From assembly GCA_016700055.1 (NCBI GenBank), contig CP064997.1, positions 682,001 through 746,000 on the forward strand: a DNA stretch of 64,000 bases. Direction: 5' to 3'. A program made the position numbers and the translations under genes. The notes beneath the pieces were generated by a model, which made no database searches, was not told where the DNA came from, and saw only the letters and a program-made list of their open reading frames with translations. Of this stretch, positions 6,976-20,306 are shown in pieces; position 1 is the stretch's first letter, and each line of letters starts with the position of its first letter. Source of the stretch: Actinomycetota bacterium. Lineage in GTDB: Bacteria > Actinomycetota > Acidimicrobiia > Acidimicrobiales > Ilumatobacteraceae.

Positions 6976-8751
6976 ATGGACATCGCCGAACTGCACGAGG
7001 GGACGATCGTGCGCGGAACTGCGGTCGACGCGAACGAGAGCGCCGAGCGCGCCCGCCAGCGCCGACTGTGGAGGCTGGTCGTGGCCGGCGGCCTGCCGGT
7101 GGCCTGGATCTGGTATCGCGAGCTGAGCGGCAACCCCGTACGTCCCGGGATACCCCGCTGGCTCACCGAGGACCCCACCTTGTGGCTACCGGTCGGGTTG
7201 CTCTTGATCCTCGCGGCGCTGATCCTCGTGCCGTTCCTCGGTGCGGGACAGTCGCCGCACGTGCTGCTGCGGCCGTCGGACTCCAACGTCGGTCTCGCCG
7301 ACGTCGTCGGCGCGGCCGCAACGCGGCGCGAGGCGGTCGACACCCTCAACCTGTTCTTGAACCACCGCACGTTCGCCGAGGAGCTCGGCGGCACGCCCCG
7401 ACGGGGGGTGTTGTTCGAAGGCCCGCCCGGCACCGGCAAGACGTATCTCGCGAAGGCGATGGCTGCCGAGGCGGGTGTGCCGTTCCTGTTCGTATCGGCG
7501 AGCGCGTTCCAGTCGATGTACTACGGCCAGACCAACAGGAAGATCCGCACGTTCTTCAAGTCGCTGCGTTCCGCCGCACGCGCAGAAGGAGGGGCGATCG
7601 GGTTCATCGAGGAGTTCGACGCGATCGGCGGGGCGCGCAGCGGGATGAACAGCGGCTCGATGCGTGAGGGCATCGTCGGCGTCGTCAACGAGCTGCTCGT
7701 GCAGATGCAGAGCTTCGACATGCCGACGACCGGGGAGCGCTGGCGGGGCCGGGTCATCGACACCGCGAACGCACTGCTCCCCCGGCATCGCGCACTGCCG
7801 CGGCCGAGCCCGCATACGGCGAACATCTTGGTGATCGCGGCCACGAACCGCGCCGACGACCTCGACCCGGCACTCCTGCGCCCTGGCCGCTTCGACCGGG
7901 TGATCCACTTCGGCCTTCCCCCGCGTGCCGACCGGATCGAGATTGCGGACTACTACCTGGCGCGCAAGGCGCACGACGCCGACGTGACCGGCGCGCAGAT
8001 CGCCGACCTCACCCCCGGCTACACCCCGGTCAGGATCGAGCGCCTGCTCGACGAGGCTCTGATCGTCGCCCTGCGCCACGGCCGGAGGGCGATGCAGTAC
8101 GGCGACCTCGTGCAGGCCAAGCTCTCGACCGAGGTCGGCCTTGCCCACGACGTGGGCTATCACCCCGACGAGCGGCGCCGGATCGCCGTGCACGAAGCCG
8201 GCCATGCCCTCGCTGCCGCGCTGTCCGGACGCGACATCAAGGTGGCCTCCATCCTGCGACGCTCCGACGCGCTCGGCCTCGTCGCCCACGGCGACGCGGA
8301 GGAGCGCCACCTGCGCACCCCGAGCGAGGCCCACGACCTGATCGCCATCGCCCTCGCCGGGCGCGCGGCAGAGGCGCAGGAGCTGGGCGAGGCGTCGAGT
8401 GGGATCTCGTCGGACCTCGCCCTCGCCACGACCATCGCTTGCCAACTCGTCGGCCAACTGGGCGGGGGTGACAGCCTGCTCAGCCTCGACGCCGCGGCGA
8501 TGCCCGCGGCAGGCAACCTGGTGGCCAAGGTCGTCGCCGACGAACGCTGCCGCTCCCAGGTAGAGGCGTTGCTCGGCCGGGGGGCCGATCGCGCGGGATG
8601 CGTGGTGCTCGAGCACCGCGCAGCCCTGATGGCCATCGCCGACGCGCTCGAGGAGCGCGACGAGCTCTCGGGTGCAGAGGTGCTCGCCATCGTCGCCGAG
8701 CATGCGGGCGACCAAGCGGCGGGGGTGGCGGCGCGGCCTATGGGCTCGTAG
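6976..8751 (+). CDS. FtsH-like membrane AAA+ zinc metalloprotease (divergent paralogue)
   Basis: A 591-residue protein with two N-terminal hydrophobic segments (about 32-46 and 70-88), an AAA+ domain with Walker A GPPGTGKT (149-156), a pore-loop-like MYYGQ (181-185) and a second region of homology ending LLRPGRFDR, then a peptidase domain with zinc motif HEAGH (406-410) and Asp480 as likely third ligand. It is clearly a paralogue of the canonical FtsH at 28756. Oddities: the Walker B reads GFIEEFD instead of FIDEID, so the magnesium-binding Asp is Glu; about 30 residues (250-281) are inserted before the sensor-1 strand; and the periplasmic region between the two membrane segments is very short. 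The 3' end overlaps the convergent L,D-transpeptidase gene by 14 bases. Confidence 0.88.
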   Translation: MDIAELHEGTIVRGTAVDANESAERARQRRLWRLVVAGGLPVAWIWYRELSGNPVRPGIPRWLTEDPTLWLPVGLLLILAALILVPFLGAGQSPHVLLRPSDSNVGLADVVGAAATRREAVDTLNLFLNHRTFAEELGGTPRRGVLFEGPPGTGKTYLAKAMAAEAGVPFLFVSASAFQSMYYGQTNRKIRTFFKSLRSAARAEGGAIGFIEEFDAIGGARSGMNSGSMREGIVGVVNELLVQMQSFDMPTTGERWRGRVIDTANALLPRHRALPRPSPHTANILVIAATNRADDLDPALLRPGRFDRVIHFGLPPRADRIEIADYYLARKAHDADVTGAQIADLTPGYTPVRIERLLDEALIVALRHGRRAMQYGDLVQAKLSTEVGLAHDVGYHPDERRRIAVHEAGHALAAALSGRDIKVASILRRSDALGLVAHGDAEERHLRTPSEAHDLIAIALAGRAAEAQELGEASSGISSDLALATTIACQLVGQLGGGDSLLSLDAAAMPAAGNLVAKVVADERCRSQVEALLGRGADRAGCVVLEHRAALMAIADALEERDELSGAEVLAIVAEHAGDQAAGVAARPMGS

Positions 8752-9913
8752 TAGGCGGCGGGGTAGTAGGCGGAGGGGTGGTCGCCGGCGGGGTGGTCGT
8801 CGGCGCACTTGTGGGCGGCGGACTCGTCGGCGGCGCAGTGGTGGGCGGCGTCGTCGACGGGGTCGGCGGGCTCGTCGGCGGCGGATCCGTCGCCGGCGGG
8901 TTCGTCGCCGGCGGGTTCGTCGCCGGGGGGTTCGTCACCGGCACCGACGGTGGCGGGGTCTCGGCCTCGTCGTCTGCGCCGTACACCCACACCGCGCGGC
9001 CGCGCGGCACCAACCCCGACGCCCAGATCATGTCCATCGCCGGCACGCTCACCCGTACGCAGCCGTGCGATGCCGGGTAGCCCGGGATGCTGTTCGAACC
9101 GTGGATGGCGATGCCGCCGCTGAAGTACTTCGGCCGGTAGATGCTGCCGAGGTCGCCGTCCCACCAGCCCTGTTCGCGCTCGCGGTACACCTCGAACCGG
9201 CCCGAGCGGGTGATCGAGCGCCCGGTCTCCCACCGGCTCGGGTCGTTCTGATTCCGCTCGCGGTAGTACTGCCCGCTGCCCGTCGACGTGTTGAGTGCCA
9301 ACACCGTGTGGCCGTCGTCGACGACAAACAGCAGCTGGCGGTCCTTGTCGACCTCCACCAGCGTCCCCGACGTGGACCGCGCCCTCACCCGATGGACCAT
9401 TGCGCCGAGCCACGACGCGGTGGTGGCGTCGACCTCGCCGGTCGGGGCGAGCCCGGTGTACTTCTGGAACGCCATCACGCCCTGGCGAGTGGTGAGCCCG
9501 TAGTCGCCGTCGACGGCGGCGACCCAGAACCCGAGGTCGAGCAGGCGTTGCTGCACGCGGGCCGCCTCGTCGCCGTCGGCGGCCCCGATCGCGCCAAGCG
9601 GCGGCTGGAGCGGGCTCAGTCCGTCGGCGGAGGGCGCCGGCGCGACCGTGGTCGTCGGGGCAGTCGTCGTCGGGGCAGCCGTCGTCGTCGGTGCGACCGT
9701 GGTGGTCGGCGCAGAAGTGGTGGTGGCTCGGGCGACGGTGGTGGTGGTCGTCGCCCGGCTCGTCGGTGAGCCCGACGCCGTCGGGCGCTCGGGTGCGGAG
9801 CCGGCGTGCGTCGAGTCGGACTGGCCGGCACCCGACGCGCCAGAAGAGCACCCCGCGGCCGAGATGCCGAGCAGGACGCAGAGCGTGGCGAGAATCGCTT
9901 TCCGACCGGACAT
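8738..9913 (-). CDS. L,D-transpeptidase lipoprotein with peptidoglycan-binding domain
   Basis: A 391-residue exported protein: signal peptide with lipobox SAAGC (Cys22), a Thr/Pro/Ala linker (about 45-95), a peptidoglycan_binding_1 domain (about 115-170, ending MAFQKYTGL), a YkuD catalytic domain with HGSN (271-274) and SHGCVRV with catalytic Cys285, and a C-terminal Pro/Thr tail with NPPAT repeats. YkuD enzymes make 3-3 cross-links in peptidoglycan or attach proteins to it. The 90-residue low-complexity tail is encoded by 15-base near-repeats and overlaps the end of the FtsH-like gene. It is divergent from menB. Confidence 0.92.
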   Translation of the reverse strand: MSGRKAILATLCVLLGISAAGCSSGASGAGQSDSTHAGSAPERPTASGSPTSRATTTTTVARATTTSAPTTTVAPTTTAAPTTTAPTTTVAPAPSADGLSPLQPPLGAIGAADGDEAARVQQRLLDLGFWVAAVDGDYGLTTRQGVMAFQKYTGLAPTGEVDATTASWLGAMVHRVRARSTSGTLVEVDKDRQLLFVVDDGHTVLALNTSTGSGQYYRERNQNDPSRWETGRSITRSGRFEVYREREQGWWDGDLGSIYRPKYFSGGIAIHGSNSIPGYPASHGCVRVSVPAMDMIWASGLVPRGRAVWVYGADDEAETPPPSVPVTNPPATNPPATNPPATDPPPTSPPTPSTTPPTTAPPTSPPPTSAPTTTPPATTPPPTTPPPTTSP

Positions 9914-10024
9914 CGACCAGACCTACCTGTTCGGGGAGACCACCAAAAGTAGCGACCCACGCGCCGGTTGTGTCGTCACCCCTTCGTCCCCGAACCCCCC
10001 GGGTCGCGCTCGCGGCCGGGCACA

Positions 10025-10966
10025 ATGGGGGGCGTGCCCGTATCCCCTGCAGAGCCCGCACCGACCGTGTCCGAGCTGTTCGACCCCGAGGCGTGGCAGC
10101 AGGTGCCCGGTTTCGAGTCGTTCGACGACATCACCTACCACAGGGCGCGCGATCACGGCACGGTGCGGATCGCCTTCGACCGGCCCGAGGTGCGCAACGC
10201 GTTCCGGCCGCGCACCGTCGACGAGCTGTTCACGGCGCTCGACCACGCGCGGCAGAGCACCGATGTCGGCTGCGTGCTGCTCACCGGCAACGGGCCATCT
10301 CCCCGAGACGGCGGCTGGGCCTTCTGCAGCGGCGGCGACCAGCGCATCCGCGGGCGCGACGGCTACCGCTACGCCGAAGGCGACACGGCCGAGACGATCG
10401 ATCACGGGCGCTCGGGCAGGCTGCACATCCTCGAAGTGCAGCGCCTGATCCGGTTCATGCCGAAGGTGGTCGTCGCCGTGGTGCCGGGCTGGGCGGCCGG
10501 CGGGGGGCACAGCCTGCACGTGGTCTGCGACTTGACCATCGCCAGCCGTGAGCACGCGCGCTTCAAGCAGACCGATGCCGACGTGGCCAGCTTCGACGGC
10601 GGGTTCGGCTCGGCCTACCTGGCTCGACAGGTGGGCCAGAAGTTCGCGCGTGAGGTGTTCTTCCTCGGCCGCGAGTACACCGCCGAGGACGCCCAGCGCA
10701 TGGGCATGGTCAACGCCGTCGTGGCCCACGCCGAGCTCGAGCGCGTCGCTCTCGAGTGGGCGGCGATGGTGAACGCGAAGAGCCCCACCGCCCAGCGGAT
10801 GTTGAAGTTCGCGTTCAACCTGATCGACGACGGGCTGGTCGGCCAGCAGGTCTTCGCGGGCGAGGCGACGCGACTCGCGTACATGACCGACGAGGCCGCC
10901 GAAGGCAGGGCGTCGTTCCTCGAGAAGCGCGACCCCGACTGGTCGCCTTACCCCTGGTACTTCTGA
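10025..10966 (+). CDS. menB: 1,4-dihydroxy-2-naphthoyl-CoA synthase
   Basis: A 313-residue crotonase-fold enzyme that closes the second ring of menaquinone by cyclising o-succinylbenzoyl-CoA. MenB-specific features are WAFCSGGDQ, GWAAGGGHSLHVVCDLTIAS (oxyanion hole) and the QTDADVASFDGG loop, with the C-terminal SPYPWYF. No other men gene is in the window. The ATG at 10025 is listed; a GTG at 10034 preceded by a run of six G is an equally good start. The purU gene starts one base after its stop, so the two are probably cotranscribed. Confidence 0.92.
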   Translation: MGGVPVSPAEPAPTVSELFDPEAWQQVPGFESFDDITYHRARDHGTVRIAFDRPEVRNAFRPRTVDELFTALDHARQSTDVGCVLLTGNGPSPRDGGWAFCSGGDQRIRGRDGYRYAEGDTAETIDHGRSGRLHILEVQRLIRFMPKVVVAVVPGWAAGGGHSLHVVCDLTIASREHARFKQTDADVASFDGGFGSAYLARQVGQKFAREVFFLGREYTAEDAQRMGMVNAVVAHAELERVALEWAAMVNAKSPTAQRMLKFAFNLIDDGLVGQQVFAGEATRLAYMTDEAAEGRASFLEKRDPDWSPYPWYF

Positions 10967-10967
10967 C

Positions 10968-11822
10968 GTGGCGGCTTCCGCGGTCCTGCTCCTGTCGTGC
11001 CCCGACCAGCGCGGCGTCGTCGCCGCCGTCGCGGACTTCATCGTCCGCCACGCGGGGAACATCCTCCATGCCGAGCAGCACATCGACGACGTGGAGCGGG
11101 TCTTCTTCCAGCGCGTCGAGTTCGACCTCGACGGCTTCGCGCTGGCCCGCAGCGAGATCGAGCCGGCGTTCTCCCCCGTCGCCACCCGGTTCGGGATGCA
11201 CGTGCAGCTCAGGTTCAGCGACGAACGACCGAAGATGGCCCTGCTGGCCAGCCGCCAGCCGCATTGCCTGTACGACATGTTGACCCGCTGGCGTACCGGC
11301 GAGCTGCCCGCCGACATCGTCGCCGTCGTCGACAACCATCCCGACCACGCCGACTTCTGCGAGCACGTCGGCGTTCCCTACATCCACCTGCCGGTACGGC
11401 CCGCCACGAAGGCGGACCAAGAGCGGCGCATCCTCGACGAGCTCGCCGCGCGAGGAGCAGACCTCGTCGTGCTCGCTCGCTACATGCAGATCCTCTCCCC
11501 CGCGTTCGTCGCCGCGTATCCGAACCGGATGATCAACATCCACCATTCGTTCCTGCCCGCCTTCGTCGGGGCGAATCCCTATCGCCAGGCGCACGACCGC
11601 GGGGTGAAGCTGATCGGGGCCACGGCGCACTACGTCACCGAAGACCTCGACGAAGGGCCGATCCTGGAGCAAGAGGTGGTGCGCGTCTCGCACCGCGACT
11701 CCGTGGCCGAGCTCACCCGCAAGGGGCGCGACCTGGAGACGATCGTGCTCGCGCGTGCGGTCCGTACTCACCTCGAGCACCGCGTGCTCGTCTACGGGCG
11801 CAAGACGGTGGTGTTCTCCTGA
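10968..11822 (+). CDS. purU: Formyltetrahydrofolate deformylase
   Basis: A 284-residue protein with an N-terminal ACT domain (about 1-85, SCPDQRGVVAAVADFI) and a C-terminal formyl-transferase-like hydrolase domain containing INIHHSFLPAF and GATAHYVTEDLDEGPI, the conserved His and Asp region of PurU. It hydrolyses 10-formyl-THF to THF and formate and balances one-carbon pools. GTG start directly after the menB stop (TGAC-GTG). It ends 7 bases from the convergent enoyl-CoA hydratase gene. Confidence 0.93.
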   Translation: MAASAVLLLSCPDQRGVVAAVADFIVRHAGNILHAEQHIDDVERVFFQRVEFDLDGFALARSEIEPAFSPVATRFGMHVQLRFSDERPKMALLASRQPHCLYDMLTRWRTGELPADIVAVVDNHPDHADFCEHVGVPYIHLPVRPATKADQERRILDELAARGADLVVLARYMQILSPAFVAAYPNRMINIHHSFLPAFVGANPYRQAHDRGVKLIGATAHYVTEDLDEGPILEQEVVRVSHRDSVAELTRKGRDLETIVLARAVRTHLEHRVLVYGRKTVVFS

Positions 11823-11829
11823 CGACGGC

Positions 11830-12690
11830 TCAGGAGAACTTGGGCTCGGTCCAGTCGGGGAACACGTCGGGCAGGCCGTCGCTCACCTTCATCGGGAACG
11901 ACGCAGGCCTCTTCTCGAGGAACGACAGCACGCCCTCGCGGGCGTCCGCGCTCGCGCCGCGCACGTTGATCGCCCGGGAGTCGACGCGGTGCGCATCCAT
12001 CGGATGCGACGCGCCGAGCATCCGCCAGAGCATCTGACGGGTGAGCGACACCGAGACCGGCGCCGTATGGGTGGCGATCTCGGCGGCGATCTGGAGCGCA
12101 GCGGGGAGCAGCTCGTCGGGGGCGTGTGTGCTGCGCACCAGTCCGGCTTCGAGCGCCTCCGTCGCAGGGAAGACCCGGCCGGTGTAGCACCACTCCGCTG
12201 CCCGGGAGATGCCGACGACGCGGGGCAGGAACCAGCTCGAACAAGCCTCGGGCACGATTCCCCGGCGGGCGAACACGAACCCGAACTTGGCGGTGTGCGA
12301 GGCGAGCCGGATGTCCATCGGCAGCGTCATCGTGGCCCCGACACCGACCGCAGGCCCGTTGACCGCGGCGATCACCGGCTTCAGGCATCTGAAGATGCGC
12401 AGCGTCAGGAGCCCACCGCCGTCGCGCGTCACGCGGGCCTCGCTCTGCACATCGCTGCCGCCGTGAGCGAACGTGTCGCCGCCGGCGGACAGGTCGGCCC
12501 CGGCGCAGAACCCCCTGCCCCGCCCGGTGACGACGACCGCGCGGACCGCGTCGTCGGCATCGACCTGGTCGAACGCGTCGATCGTCTCGCGCATCATCGT
12601 CGTCGTGAACGCGTTGAGGTGCTCCGGGCGGTCGAGCGTGATCGTCGCGACGCCATCGGCGACGGAGTAGTCGATCTCGGTGTACTCCAT
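11830..12690 (-). CDS. Enoyl-CoA hydratase/isomerase family protein
   Basis: A 286-residue crotonase-fold protein. The oxyanion-hole motifs GRGFCAGADL and NGPAVGVGATMTLPMDIRLAS and a Glu in RRGIVPEAC, at the position of the second catalytic glutamate of hydratases, are present. The acyl specificity cannot be read. It is a single gene ahead of ftsX on the same strand (22 bases from the ftsX stop), with the ATG at 12690 facing away from ftsX, so ftsX lies upstream of it and cotranscription is possible. Confidence 0.85.
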   Translation of the reverse strand: MEYTEIDYSVADGVATITLDRPEHLNAFTTTMMRETIDAFDQVDADDAVRAVVVTGRGRGFCAGADLSAGGDTFAHGGSDVQSEARVTRDGGGLLTLRIFRCLKPVIAAVNGPAVGVGATMTLPMDIRLASHTAKFGFVFARRGIVPEACSSWFLPRVVGISRAAEWCYTGRVFPATEALEAGLVRSTHAPDELLPAALQIAAEIATHTAPVSVSLTRQMLWRMLGASHPMDAHRVDSRAINVRGASADAREGVLSFLEKRPASFPMKVSDGLPDVFPDWTEPKFS

Positions 12691-12712
12691 TCCCGGACCC
12701 TAAGCGAGGTGC

Positions 12713-13614
12713 TCAGACGTCGAGGAAGCGGGAGGCGGCGATGCCCGACCCGATGGCTCCTGCGGCAGCACCGATCACGAGCAGCAGCACCATCACGTAG
12801 CGCTCGTAGCCGGAGGTGACGACGAGGGCGGCCAGCTCGGTGTCGTTGAAGTCACGCACCGCACCGGTCCACGCGGAGTTGAGCCCCCACAGCCCGAGAC
12901 ACGCGAGGACACCGCCGATCAGGCCCTGCAACAGGCCTTCGAGCATGAACGGGATGCGGATGAACCAGTTGGTCGCGCCGACCAGCTTCATCACCTCGAT
13001 CTCGCGGCGGCGGGCGAACATCGCCGTGCGGATCGTGTTCCAGATGAGCCCGATGGCAACCGAGAGCAGCACCACCGACATCACCGACGTCACCACCCTG
13101 ATGAATCGGGAGACACGGGAGACGACGTCGAACACGTCTTGCGCGTACGCGACGTCGTAGACCCCCGGTAACTCGCGGAACTGCTCGCCTAGGCCGCGCA
13201 ACAGGTCGGCATCGTCGGTGATCGGCACCACCTTGAACTGCGACGGGATGTTCTGCGGCGTGATCAGCCGCAGCGTGCCCGGATCGCCGGCGAGCAGCTT
13301 CTGGGCCTCCTCGTAGCTCTCCTGCTGGTCGAGGAAGCGGAGCTGTTCGACGTCGATGATCGACGGTTGCGAACGCAACGACTCCTCGATCAGCGCGATC
13401 TGGTCGGACGTCGCGTCGGGGCGAACGAACACGATCAGCTCGACGTCGCCCTTCCAACGGGTGAGGAGGTTGTCGAACCCCTTCTGGATCAGGAACGTCG
13501 CGCCGACGAGCAGCAGCGACACCGCGGAGGTGACGATCGCGGCCGCGGTGAGCGTGACGTTGCGCTGGAAGCTCGCCCACGTCTCGCGCAGCGCATAGCT
13601 GATCCTGGACAGCA

Positions 13615-13615
<1 letters not shown>
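12713..13615 (-). CDS. ftsX: Cell-division ABC transporter permease-like protein FtsX
   Basis: A 300-residue protein with a short cytoplasmic N-terminus (RISYALRETWASFQRN, typical of FtsX), one membrane segment (about 22-45), a long extracellular domain (about 46-165) and three further segments around 170-200, 220-250 and 265-290. With FtsE it controls peptidoglycan hydrolases at the septum. Its ATG overlaps the ftsE stop by one base (TGATG), so the pair is translationally coupled. Confidence 0.94.
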
Positions 13616-14292
<677 letters not shown>

Positions 14293-14365
14293 CTGGTTCC
14301 TCGGGGCGCGGAGCGAGAGGAAACGGGCTCAACTCGCAGGCCGGCAGGCTACCAACGGTCCCGGC

Positions 14366-15469
14366 TCAGTTGCCGTCACCCGCCCGCCGGAGGCGCAGGT
14401 AGCCCTCGATCAGCTCGTCGATGTCGCCGTCGAGCACGGCCTCGACGTTGCCCACCTCGATGCTCGTGCGCAGGTCCTTCACCATCTGGTACGGCTGCAG
14501 CACGTAGGAGCGGATCTGGCTGCCCCACCCGACCTGGGCCTGCTTGCCGGCGATCTGGTCGAGCTCGTCCTGGCGCTCCTCTTCGACCTTCGCGGCGATC
14601 ATCGCCCGCAACCGGCCGAGCGCCTTCTCCCGGTTCTGGAGCTGGCTGCGCTCCTCCTGCGAGCTCGCGACGAGGCCCGTCGGCTCGTGGATGAGGCGCA
14701 CCGCCGACGACGTCTTGTTGACGTGCTGGCCTCCTGCGCCCGAGGCGCGGAACACCTCCATGCGGATGTCCGACTCGTTCACCTCGACGTCGGGGTCGTC
14801 CATCACCGGCCACACCTGCACCGCGGCGAAGCTGGTCTGGCGGCGCCCCTGGTTGTCGAACGGGCTGATCCTGACCAGACGGTGCGTGCCGCGTTCGGCG
14901 GACATCAAGCCGTACGCGTAGCGGCCGTGCAGGGTGAACTCGGCCGAGAGGATCCCGGCCTCGGTGCCCTCCGAGATGCCGTCGATCTCGATCGCGAACC
15001 CCCGCCGCTCGGCCCAGCGCGAGTACATGCGCAGCAGCATCTCGCTCCAGTCCTGCGCGTCGACACCGCCGTCCTTCGCGTTGATCTGCACGATCGCGTC
15101 GAGCTCGTCGTGCTCGCCGGTGAACAGGCTGCGCAGCTCGAGCTGGTGCAGCTTGCGCCCGACCGATGCGGCTGCCGTCTCGATCTCGGGCTCCTGGCTG
15201 GCGTCGTCCTCGTCGCGAGCGAGCTCGTGGAGCACCTCGGCGTCGTCGAGCTCGGCCGCGAGGCGGTCGTACTCGTCGACGTCGCCCTTCACGTTGGCGT
15301 ACTCGGTGTTGACCTTCTTCGCGCGCTCCTGGTCGTCCCAGAGATCGGGTCGGCCGATCTCGTCCTCGAGCTCGACGAGGCGATCGCGGCCGGCGTCGAT
15401 CTTCAGATACGTACGCGCTTCGTCCAGTCGGCGGCGCAGATCGCGCAGGTCGTCGGTGAAGTCGCGCAT
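14366..15469 (-). CDS. prfB: Peptide chain release factor 2
   Basis: A 367-residue class I release factor. The codon-recognition tripeptide SPF (202-204) identifies RF2 (UGA and UAA), and GGQ (246-248) is the peptidyl-tRNA hydrolysis motif. The programmed +1 frameshift near codon 25 that autoregulates prfB in many bacteria is absent: the region around Tyr21-Leu22 reads straight through in one frame with no internal stop. It lies between ftsE and secA on the same strand, 29 bases after the secA stop. Confidence 0.96.
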   Translation of the reverse strand: MRDFTDDLRDLRRRLDEARTYLKIDAGRDRLVELEDEIGRPDLWDDQERAKKVNTEYANVKGDVDEYDRLAAELDDAEVLHELARDEDDASQEPEIETAAASVGRKLHQLELRSLFTGEHDELDAIVQINAKDGGVDAQDWSEMLLRMYSRWAERRGFAIEIDGISEGTEAGILSAEFTLHGRYAYGLMSAERGTHRLVRISPFDNQGRRQTSFAAVQVWPVMDDPDVEVNESDIRMEVFRASGAGGQHVNKTSSAVRLIHEPTGLVASSQEERSQLQNREKALGRLRAMIAAKVEEERQDELDQIAGKQAQVGWGSQIRSYVLQPYQMVKDLRTSIEVGNVEAVLDGDIDELIEGYLRLRRAGDGN

Positions 15470-15498
15470 TGCTCCTCGAAGGCCCTACCGCTGCGCCA

Positions 15499-18354
<2,856 letters not shown>

Positions 18355-19018
18355 GCAGGGAGCGATGCTATCGGTCGGGTCGGCGCTGACCCGGGCGTGG
18401 CCGCGACTGCGGCGAGCACGACCTGGTCGGCCCCGGCGAGGCGCAAGGCGTGCGCCGCGGCATGCAAGGTGGCACCGGTGGTGACCACGTCGTCGACGAG
18501 CAGCACCCGCCGGGGGCGGCGGGAGGGACGGGCGACGAAGACCGGCCCGACCAGACGCTCCCGCCGTGTTCGCCCGGTCTGGGCGGCACCGTGGCGGCGG
18601 TGCAGCAGCCTGCGGCAAGGCACCTTCAGCTCCCTCGACAGGCACCGGGCGACCAGTTCTGCCTGATCGAACCCGCGCCGTTGGCGCCTCGCCGAGCCCG
18701 TCGGTGCCCAGGTGACGACGTCGACACGGACCGATCCGAGCCGCTCGGCCAGCAGCCGGGCGAGCAAGCCGGCGGCTCGGCGCTGGTTGCGGTACTTGAG
18801 CCCGGTGACGAGGTCGCGAGCGACGCCCTCGTAGCCGACGGCGGCCACCACGCCGGCCGGAGGATTGACGACGAAGCGCTCCTTGCCCCCGGCGAGCGAA
18901 GCTGCGCACGGAGCGCACAGCTCGCCGAGCGCCGGAGCCCCGCACGCCGGGCAGCGCGAGCCGAAGAGCGACCTCGACCAGAGACCGCCCCGCACCGCGC
19001 TCGCCCCCGGCCGGCCCG

Positions 19019-19414
19019 TCACGCCGCCGCCGAGCCGACGTGGGACCAGATGCGCGTCCCCCACCGCCTCACCACGGTTCCGACCGGGAAGCTCTTGCAC
19101 ACGAGCTCGATGCATTCGAGGTGCTCGTCGATGATCTCCTCGATCGTCTCGGGCTCGAGCAGCGAGGTCCACCCACCCCGCTCCAGCGAGTCGAACAGCG
19201 CGTCGCCCAGCTCATCCGCGTCGATCTCGGGCCGGTCGACGACCATCGCCGTGGTCGTCGACCGCTGGCTCGCCACCCCGACGAAGCCGCGCCCGAACGG
19301 GCTCGGTGAGTCGCACTGCATGACGTCGGGGTTCACCAGCTCGCCCTCGACGGCCCGGAAGAAGTCGCCGAGCAGCTCGCCCTGGAACTGCCTGGTGGCC
19401 ACCAGCACCTTCAT
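19019..19414 (-). CDS. Conserved-looking hypothetical protein upstream of comF
   Basis: A 131-residue protein without a recognised domain. The N-terminus (MKVLVATRQFQGELLGDFF) looks like a first beta strand and helix; the rest is mixed and acidic, with two Cys (about 98 and 105) and no signal peptide or membrane helix. AGGAGA-type ribosome-binding site (GAAAGGAGAGCG before the ATG at 19414) supports the start. Its stop overlaps the comF start, so it is likely cotranscribed with comF and secA. The function is unknown. Confidence 0.75.
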   Translation of the reverse strand: MKVLVATRQFQGELLGDFFRAVEGELVNPDVMQCDSPSPFGRGFVGVASQRSTTTAMVVDRPEIDADELGDALFDSLERGGWTSLLEPETIEEIIDEHLECIELVCKSFPVGTVVRRWGTRIWSHVGSAAA

Positions 19415-19674
19415 CTCGCTCTCCTTTCACCCTCTTCGGTCGTCACACCGAGGTACTTGGCACCGGGTCGCTCCCGGTATCAGCCGATCATCGCGAGGGG
19501 GTGTGACAGCCATGTCGCCCGCGAGGTCTTCACCGCGCTGACGAACCCACCTGCCGAGCTCCCCACATGCCCAGAGCTGCGCGCACTACGCACCGAACAT
19601 GGTCTCCGCCTCACCATCGAACTGGCCGGTGCCGGCGTCGATGACGAACTCTGCGAGGGGTAGCGTCGCCTAGC

Positions 19675-20306
19675 GTGCCGCGCCGCTCCGCCGCCTTCCC
19701 CGAGCGCCTGGCGCGCTGCGTCTTCGGGTTGGCGCTCTTCGGTGCCGGCATCGCGCTGATCGTCGACGCCGACCTCGGCCTCGGCCCGTGGGACGTCTTC
19801 CACCAGGGCCTGAGCGAGATCACGGGCCTCTCGATGGGTCTCGTGATCGTGATCGTCGGGGTGCTCTTGATGCTGTTCTGGATCCCGTTGCGCCAGCGCC
19901 CCGGGCTCGGCACGGTGCTGAACGCACTCGAGATCGGAGTCGTCGTCGACCTCGCCGCGCCGCTCCTCGGCGTCCAGACCGAGCCGGTGGTGCGCTTGGG
20001 GCTGCTCGGGGCGGGCCTGGTGCTGATCGCTGCCGGATCAGGGCTCTACATCGGAGCCGGCCTCGGCGCGGGGCCACGCGACGGGTTGATGATGGGTCTG
20101 GCCGAACGGGGCGTGAGCGTGAGATCCGCCCGCACCGGGATCGAGCTCGTGGTGCTCGCGGCCGGCATCGCCCTCGGTGGAGCAGTCGGCGTCGGCACGA
20201 TCGCGTTCGCCTTCGGCATCGGGCCGATGGTGCAGGTCTTCCTGCCGCTCTTCGATGCCCGCGGTGACGTCGCCGGCGCAACCGCTGAGGCGTTCGGGAG
20301 TGCGGA

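Noticed and set aside
19457..19663. 68-codon plus-strand frame in the gap before the YczE-type gene
   Set aside because: No ribosome-binding site, no recognisable family, and a composition like other shadow frames; left as non-coding.
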